Notes under the pieces: model-generated | The model's database searches: none | What the model was told of the DNA's origin: nothing | What the model saw: the letters and a program-made list of their open reading frames with translations, nothing else | NCBI GenBank assembly: GCA_003243425.1 | Contig: QFQP01000030.1 | Span: 1 to 64,000, forward strand | Length of the DNA stretch: 64,000 bases | From: Archangium gephyra | Lineage (GTDB): Bacteria > Myxococcota > Myxococcia > Myxococcales > Myxococcaceae | Reading direction: 5' to 3' | Made by a program: the position numbers and the translations under genes | Shown here: one piece after another, positions 59,190 through 64,000 of the stretch | Numbering within the stretch: position 1 is the stretch's first letter | How the letters are laid out: the number at the start of each line of letters is the position of its first letter

Positions 59190-59492
59190 ATGACACCTCG
59201 CACTTTTTCCGTCGTGACTTCGGTGCAGGACCCGCTCACTGCCGAGCGGTTGGTGGAGGTTCTTCAGGAGGCGAAGGTCGACGCGTTCAGCCGCGCTGGT
59301 GGCGCTGCCTCGACCGACGCGTTCGGCGCTGCGACTGCCGCGTTCTTCGACATCTTCGTGCCGACCGAGAGCCACGCACAGGCCGAAGCGCTGGCGCGCA
59401 CCGAGCTCGAAGCCATCGAACGTGATGCCGAAGCCAACGGGCGCGCGGCCGAGGAAGAAGCCCTCTCCGGCGAGAAACCCGCGGGCAGCTGA
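59190..59492 (+). CDS. Small DUF2007-like protein
   Basis: 100 residues, probably a single alpha/beta domain: RTFSVVTSVQDPLTAERLVE, LQEAKVDAFSRAGG, FFDIFVPTESHAQAEALART. The pattern of a strand, helix bearing AERLVEVLQEA, and a second strand resembles DUF2007-type putative signal-transducing proteins. No cysteines or membrane segments. It is divergent from the MXAN_5187-like gene and convergent (2-base gap) with the DUF1460 gene. Confidence 0.55.
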   Translation: MTPRTFSVVTSVQDPLTAERLVEVLQEAKVDAFSRAGGAASTDAFGAATAAFFDIFVPTESHAQAEALARTELEAIERDAEANGRAAEEEALSGEKPAGS

Positions 59493-59494
59493 GG

Positions 59495-60301
59495 TCAGTT
59501 CGCCGGCAACGTGGGCTCGTAGATCGACAACCCTTCGATGGTCCACGAGCCAAAGTCGAGATTGCGCGACAGGTAGCGCGCGAGCGGCTCGTCGACGACC
59601 TTCTTGAAGCTGCGCGACGCGTGCCGAAGCATCGGCCCCTTCGGCGTCTGCACCAGCACGCCCACGTGTGAAACGCGCGTCACCAGCCACGGTCGGTCAG
59701 CGCGCACCACCACCACCAGCAGGCCCGCGGGCGCGTTCTTCAATTTCTGGGCGGCGACTTCGGCGGGAATGAGATCGAACGTCCACGTGCCGCGCGTCTG
59801 CTTGTCTTCCGGCAACGCGAGCCCGACCGCCCCCTTCTCTTTCCAGGTCGCAGCCGTCAGCGTCTTCTTCACCGAGCGCGTGGCGTCACCGCCGTACGCC
59901 CGGGTGACGTCCTTGAGCAGCCCGCGTTCGACGTTCTTCGGCAGCCACTGCGACTCCATGATGTGCAGCCGAGTCTCCCAGCCGGGCGCGCCGTCGTAGC
60001 GGAGCCGCGTGAGCACCTCGACCAGCGTCTCGGGCTTCGACGTCGCCAGCGCGAACGACTGCTCGACCATCGTCACGCAATCCACTGCGTCCCAGCGCAC
60101 GAGCGGGTCGGCGTCGCGACCGGAGCCTTCGCCGAGCGGCGAGAGGACGTACTGCGTGCCGAGGAAGCGGTCGGTGGCGGAGAGCAGCCGCTCGCGCAAC
60201 GTCGGGAGCTTCTGCAGCTCGACCATCGCCTCGGCGCGCTGCGCGTCGCCCATCGACGACCACGGTGCGGCGGTCAGCACCAGCAACAACAATGACGTCA
60301 C
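59495..60301 (-). CDS. DUF1460-type cysteine peptidase/amidase-like protein
   Basis: 268 residues with a signal peptide (LLLLVLTAAPW). DUF1460 (an NlpC/P60-like superfamily, including N-acetylmuramoyl-L-alanine amidase-like enzymes) is seen as ATDRFLGTQYVLSPLGEG, WDAVDCVTMVEQSFALAT with catalytic Cys, and RVSHVGVLVQTPKGPMLRHA with catalytic His. It probably acts on peptidoglycan peptides in the periplasm. The start overlaps the stop of the upstream HEAT-repeat gene (ATGA). Confidence 0.75.
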   Translation of the reverse strand: MTSLLLLVLTAAPWSSMGDAQRAEAMVELQKLPTLRERLLSATDRFLGTQYVLSPLGEGSGRDADPLVRWDAVDCVTMVEQSFALATSKPETLVEVLTRLRYDGAPGWETRLHIMESQWLPKNVERGLLKDVTRAYGGDATRSVKKTLTAATWKEKGAVGLALPEDKQTRGTWTFDLIPAEVAAQKLKNAPAGLLVVVVRADRPWLVTRVSHVGVLVQTPKGPMLRHASRSFKKVVDEPLARYLSRNLDFGSWTIEGLSIYEPTLPAN

Positions 60302-61257
60302 TGCAACCCTGCCTTCTTCGACACCGCCTGGCGCTGCTCGTCGGTGACACGCAACTTCTCGATTTCGTCTTCGTAGGTGAGCCGCTTCTCGCCGCTCGCC
60401 TTCGAGCTCTCGATGATGAGCCAGTCGATCTTCGACGCGTCACCACCCTGCGCGAGAATCCGCGCCGCGCGCGACCGCACCTTGTCGTCGGTGTCTTTGA
60501 GCATCGGCGCGAGCGCCCCACTCGCGGCTTTGGCGGGCGCACCTTCGAACAGCATCACGCCCTGCATGCGTTCGTTCTTGTCGGCCGAGGCGAGCAACCT
60601 GCCGGCGAACTTCGCGCACGACGGCGTTCCCATCGCGCACAGGCCCTGCGCGGCGGCCATTCGCGTGGTCTCCGAGTCGTCCTTGAGCAGGGCCTCGAGA
60701 GCGGGCGCCTGCTTCCTGTCGCCGGCGCGCCCTGCGCTCTGCAGCATCAGCACCTTGAGCTCCAGTTCCTGCTCGGTGCTCGCGGCTTTCATCAGCGGCG
60801 CCGAGGCCTCGGGCTTGCCGATGAGCCCGAGCGCGCGCGCAGCTTCGCGACGCACACCGACCATCTTGTGGCCGAGCAGACCGACGAGCGGCTTGACGGC
60901 GCCGGGGGATTTCAGGCGTCCGAGCCCGGTCGACGCCACCATCACCTCACCGATGCTGTCGCGCTTGAGCGCATCGAGAAAGGTGTTCTCCACGTCTTGA
61001 TGACGAACCTCGAGCGCCGAGAGCATCTCGAGGTAGCGCTCGCGCGTTCGTGCATCACCGTTTCGACGCGTGGCGAGCACCAGCTCGTGCGACGCAAAGT
61101 TCTCGGCGCCGAGGTAGCGAATGCGATTGACCGCGGCGTTCACCGAGAGCTGGCCGCCGAAGAACTGCTCCATCACGCCGAGGGCTTCAGCCGACTTGTC
61201 CTTCGGCTTCGCGACCGCCACCGACGCCAGCAACAAGAAGAGAAGGCTCCACCGCAT
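60298..61257 (-). CDS. Exported HEAT-repeat protein
   Basis: 319 residues from ATG 61257 with a signal peptide (WSLLFLLLASVAVAKPK). About seven HEAT-type helical repeats follow: LGRLKSPGAVKPLVGLLGHK, VGVRREAARALGLIGKPEAS, ETTRMAAAQGLCAMGTPSCA, DDKVRSRAARILAQGGDASK. Such arrays bind proteins. It is cotranscribed with the DUF1460 gene and divergent from a second HEAT-repeat gene, only 29 bases away. Confidence 0.75.
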   Translation of the reverse strand: MRWSLLFLLLASVAVAKPKDKSAEALGVMEQFFGGQLSVNAAVNRIRYLGAENFASHELVLATRRNGDARTRERYLEMLSALEVRHQDVENTFLDALKRDSIGEVMVASTGLGRLKSPGAVKPLVGLLGHKMVGVRREAARALGLIGKPEASAPLMKAASTEQELELKVLMLQSAGRAGDRKQAPALEALLKDDSETTRMAAAQGLCAMGTPSCAKFAGRLLASADKNERMQGVMLFEGAPAKAASGALAPMLKDTDDKVRSRAARILAQGGDASKIDWLIIESSKASGEKRLTYEDEIEKLRVTDEQRQAVSKKAGLQ

Positions 61258-61286
61258 GACCGGCGACGGTAGCATCGGGGTGTCCC

Positions 61287-62789
61287 GTGCGCCGCTTTGT
61301 GCTCCTGCTCGTGTTGCTGTGTGGCGCCGCTGACGCACAGACACGCGTCACCCGCTGCTACGAGGCGTGCAACGCCTACGTGAGCGACGCCCGGCTGCGG
61401 GCCACTTCCTGTGCGAGCTGTCTTCGCGCGAAGGACGACGGTCACGCGTGGCTGCAGGCGCTGCCGGAAGTTCCGGTGGCGATGCTGCGCGATGATGATT
61501 GGAAACTTCGCTGGGCTGCCGTCGTCGAGCTCGCGCGGCGCGCGAAGGTCGCTCCAGACGTGCAGTTGAAGACCTGGCTCTCGAAGGCGCAGGGCGTCGA
61601 GCTTCTTCGAGGCTGTTCGACCGCGGCGCACGCCGGCTCGCCGCTGCCTCCGACGTGTCGTTCGATTGCCCCTGAAGTCCGTCGCGCGCTCGAGGTGGAG
61701 CTCTACGACGAGGCGCTCGCGCGACGGGTCGATGCGTTGACCGCGCTCTCGAAGGCCTTCACCATTACCCGCAGCCGCGTGGTGCTCGATGTGGTGACGA
61801 CACGCGCAGCGGAGTTCGACGCGTTGCTCTTCGATGCGCTGACCGAGGCGACGCCCGACGGCGAAGCGCCGGCAGTGACCCAGCTGCTCGCGGTCGCGCG
61901 CGAGAATGACGTGGCCGCGATGAACCGACTCCTGGCGGTGGTGAATGCACGAACCAACGCCGCGCGCCCGTCGCTCGCAGGCGATCACCCCACGAGGATG
62001 GAAGCCATTCGCACGCTGCGCCGGTTGCTGCCGACGTCTGAGCCGGAGCTGATGTCGGTGTTGTCCATAGACGATTTGACGGCCCGCGACGCCGCAGTTC
62101 GCGCCATCGCGGCGGCTGAAAACCGCAGCGTCAGTCGCATGGCCGAAGCGCGCTTCTTCGGAGAGAAACCGGCGACCGACGACCAGCAAGCGGCGCTGTT
62201 GAGTCTGCTCGGTGACGTTCACGACAAGGACTGCGCGGCCGTCGCGCTGCGGGTGTGGAGGGTTCCCGGGCCGCTGCGGCTCGGCGCGCTGAAGGTGGCC
62301 GCGTTCTGTGCGTGGCCCGAGGCGGCGGCAGACGTGGAACTCGCGCTCCGTGATGACGACGTGCACACACGTGCCGCGGGGGTGGAGGCGCTGGGCTTCG
62401 CTCCCACCTCGCAGCAATTGCTGGAACGGCTTCAGTTCGCGACGGCGGCGAAAGAGCCGGAAATTCGTCGGGCCGCGGCGAAGGCCATCGGGGCACGTCG
62501 GTGGCGGGGAGGCACCCAGAAGCTCGAAGCGCTGATGAACGACGCAGCGCCCAGCGTTCGCGTGGAGGCGGTGAAGGCGGCACGCGCCGTCGATGCGCCG
62601 GGCATCGAAGCGAAGCTGGCGCGAAGCCTCGAAAATGACCCCGCCCCCGAGGTCCGCCGCACCGCTGCCGAGCTCCTGGCCCTCTCGCCTTCGCCCATGG
62701 CCCGCGCGACGCTCGAGGCGGCGGCAAAAAAGGAAAAAGATGAGAGCGTGAAAATGGTCGTCGAGCGCGCGTTGCGTAGAATCCGCTGA
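61287..62789 (+). CDS. Exported HEAT-repeat protein, cysteine-containing
   Basis: 500 residues from GTG 61287. Signal peptide RRFVLLLVLLCGAADAQ. The mature N-terminus has paired cysteines (RCYEACNAYV, TSCASCLRAK), then about ten HEAT-like repeats: WKLRWAAVVELARRAKVAPD, DDLTARDAAVRAIAAAENRS, EPEIRRAAAKAIGARRWRGG, APSVRVEAVKAARAVDAPGI, APEVRRTAAELLALSPSPMA. The CASC motif lacks the His of a haem site. The two divergent HEAT genes may form one functional unit. Confidence 0.7.
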   Translation: MRRFVLLLVLLCGAADAQTRVTRCYEACNAYVSDARLRATSCASCLRAKDDGHAWLQALPEVPVAMLRDDDWKLRWAAVVELARRAKVAPDVQLKTWLSKAQGVELLRGCSTAAHAGSPLPPTCRSIAPEVRRALEVELYDEALARRVDALTALSKAFTITRSRVVLDVVTTRAAEFDALLFDALTEATPDGEAPAVTQLLAVARENDVAAMNRLLAVVNARTNAARPSLAGDHPTRMEAIRTLRRLLPTSEPELMSVLSIDDLTARDAAVRAIAAAENRSVSRMAEARFFGEKPATDDQQAALLSLLGDVHDKDCAAVALRVWRVPGPLRLGALKVAAFCAWPEAAADVELALRDDDVHTRAAGVEALGFAPTSQQLLERLQFATAAKEPEIRRAAAKAIGARRWRGGTQKLEALMNDAAPSVRVEAVKAARAVDAPGIEAKLARSLENDPAPEVRRTAAELLALSPSPMARATLEAAAKKEKDESVKMVVERALRRIR

Positions 62790-62804
62790 GGGAGTCACGA
62801 GACC

Positions 62805-63695
62805 ATGACCATCAAGCTGGCCGCAGTCATCGAGCCGAACGCCACGCGCTACAAGGCCATCACGGCCGCGTTGAAGAAAGCCGGCCTCAAGGTGTCGGCC
62901 GCGCGTGAACCGGAAGCGTTGAAGAAGGAACAACTCGTCGTGGTCGGCAGCTCGCTCAAGAGCCCCAGCCGCACCGCGCGCGAAGTGAAGAAGGCCGTGC
63001 CTGACGCGCTGGTGTTCGCCGGACAGTCGAGCGGGTTCAAGGCCCCGTGGGCCGACGCCGTGTTGCCGTTACCCGTCTCGGCGAACGACCTGAAGGTTCG
63101 GTTGGCCGAACGCGCGTCACGTGCGCCATCGGTGCCCGTCTCACCGCGACCCGGTGACGGCATCCTCGACCCGACGACGAATTTCTACACGTTCTCGCAT
63201 TTCAAAGAGGTGCTGTTCGTCGAGGTGAAGCGCGCCCGCCGCTATGGCTTTCCGCTCGCGTTGGCGCTCGTGGGCTTCGACACCATCGAAGGCAACATCG
63301 ACGCCGAGTTGCAGACACAGTTGATGGGCGGCCTGGCGCTCGCCATTCGTCGCTCGCTGCGCGACACGGATTACCCGGTGCAGCAGACCAACGACCGGGT
63401 GTTGCTGCTGATGCCGCACACCGACCTCGCCGGTTCGCTCATCGTCGCGCGCCGCATCTGTGAACGCGTGGCCCGCGCGACCCTTCAGGCCGGAGACACG
63501 GTGCTGCACCCGACTATCTCAGTCGGCGTCGCCGCGGGTGAGCCAGGTCGCGAATATGGCTTCTCGGACCTCGCGCGACAGGCGCAGGACGGGCTGTCGG
63601 CCGCGCAGGCGCGCGGCGGCAATCGCGTGGAGTTCGTCACCCTGGCCGAAGCGCCGCCGGCGAGCCGCCCGGAGTTTCCGCTGCCCGCGCCGTGA
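62805..63695 (+). CDS. Degenerate GGDEF protein with pseudo-receiver domain
   Basis: 296 residues. Residues 1-105 look like a receiver fold (KLAAVIEPNATRYKAITAAL, DALVFAGQSSGFKAPWADAV, LPLPVSANDLKVRLAE) but lack a clear phospho-acceptor Asp. Residues about 125-280 have the GGDEF-domain scaffold (FYTFSHFKEVLFVEVKRARR, PLALALVGFDTIEG, HPTISVGVAAGEP, LARQAQDGLSAAQARGGNRV), but the signature is replaced by NDRVLLLM. It is unlikely to make c-di-GMP and may be a binding or regulatory relic. Its stop overlaps the next GTG start. Confidence 0.75.
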   Translation: MTIKLAAVIEPNATRYKAITAALKKAGLKVSAAREPEALKKEQLVVVGSSLKSPSRTAREVKKAVPDALVFAGQSSGFKAPWADAVLPLPVSANDLKVRLAERASRAPSVPVSPRPGDGILDPTTNFYTFSHFKEVLFVEVKRARRYGFPLALALVGFDTIEGNIDAELQTQLMGGLALAIRRSLRDTDYPVQQTNDRVLLLMPHTDLAGSLIVARRICERVARATLQAGDTVLHPTISVGVAAGEPGREYGFSDLARQAQDGLSAAQARGGNRVEFVTLAEAPPASRPEFPLPAP

Positions 63696-64000
63696 AGAAG
63701 ATCGTGTTGGCGTTGGTGCTGTCGGGTTGCGCGGTGGCTCCGCTGCGCACCGTCGACACGCCCACGCTGCTCGACGCGAGGTCGCTCGAAGGCACCTGGC
63801 GGGTGGAAGGCACGACCTTCCCCATGTGGCTCGATGGCACGAAGCAGTCGCCGCGGTTCACGTACGCGAACTTCGACGGCCCGCGCATGGACGACACCGT
63901 CAGCTACGAGAAGAACGGTGTCACCGAGACCATCGAAGGCGTCGACACCCAGCATTCGACGATCGCGACCCACTTCACGTGGCGCGGCCGCGGGCTGCTG
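63692..64000 (+). CDS. Lipoprotein, partial (runs off right edge)
   Basis: 103 codons from GTG 63692 to the window end, overlapping the previous stop (GTGA). Lipobox ALVLSGCAV predicts lipidation at Cys13. The visible mature part (SLEGTWRVEGTTFPMWLDGT, NFDGPRMDDTVSYEKNGVTE, STIATHFTWRGRG) resembles small lipocalin-like or copper-resistance lipoproteins of the barrel type. The C-terminus is outside the window, so the family remains open. Confidence 0.6.
   Translation, partial: MKKIVLALVLSGCAVAPLRTVDTPTLLDARSLEGTWRVEGTTFPMWLDGTKQSPRFTYANFDGPRMDDTVSYEKNGVTETIEGVDTQHSTIATHFTWRGRGLL

Noticed and set aside
61287..61430. CASC as a haem-binding site in the HEAT-repeat protein
   Set aside because: The motif lacks the following His, so it is not a CXXCH haem site.

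Overview
The window is GC-rich bacterial DNA that reads as a myxobacterial (Myxococcota, probably suborder Cystobacterineae) chromosome with an accessory island at its left end. The lineage is inferred from one protein with a MYXO-CTERM-type tail (Cys, hydrophobic stretch, Arg cluster), many short lipoproteins, FecR/ECF-sigma loci, a very large sigma-54 activator and a secreted sensor that resembles the MXAN_5187 family. No tRNA, rRNA, CRISPR array or insertion sequence was recognised, and no gene-free stretch exceeds about 300 bases.

Left island (1 to about 9.2 kb). A phage portal protein runs off the left edge. A short internal fragment of a terminase large subunit lies upstream on the same strand. 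Between them sit an AbiEi/AbiEii toxin-antitoxin pair and an unrelated two-domain zinc-binding protein, so a prophage remnant has received or carries a defence cassette. After a Sel1-repeat protein comes a minus-strand cassette of five overlapping genes (8695 to 4896): a small protein, an ImmA/IrrE metallopeptidase, an unknown protein of about 395 residues, a protein with Cys-rich and winged-helix-like parts, and a membrane-anchored coiled-coil protein. A perfect inverted repeat and a divergent small zinc-finger gene lie at its head. This cassette is the best candidate here for an undescribed system.

Sequence quality or decay. Seven genes between 5.4 and 20.9 kb need exactly one inserted or deleted base to give a complete product, and each corrected length is a whole number of codons. 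None is seen in the 43 kb to the right. Either the assembly is poor here or the region is decaying.

9.3-21.5 kb. An ECF sigma factor, a FecR protein, a Cys-rich lipoprotein and a probable envelope protein form one locus. A YceI-like protein, two c-type cytochromes and a cytochrome-barrel protein form a plus-strand operon that looks like an envelope electron-transfer module. Then come an esterase, an ArsR-SRPBCC pair with a palindromic operator, an HxlR regulator, a truncated haemoglobin, and an ECF sigma factor with a SnoaL-like tail coupled to a glutathione transferase.

21.4-39.9 kb. Mostly metabolic and envelope genes: NudC, branched-chain aminotransferase, RraA, MMPL exporter with SRPBCC and acyl-CoA oxidase, LysR/pirin, patatin phospholipase, AAC(3) with an FmdE-molybdopterin-fold fusion, DUF697-SCP2 fusion and an MBL hydrolase.

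40-64 kb. RIO kinase with a 57-bp repeat tail, release factor 3, a signal-peptide methyltransferase, a cNMP-binding protein, a TPR lipoprotein, a bifunctional PBP in a tight operon ending in an NtrY-like kinase, a 1233-residue sigma-54 activator preceded by a consensus sigma-54 promoter, the MXAN_5187-like protein, a DUF1460 protein, two HEAT-repeat proteins, a degenerate GGDEF protein and a lipoprotein cut by the right edge.
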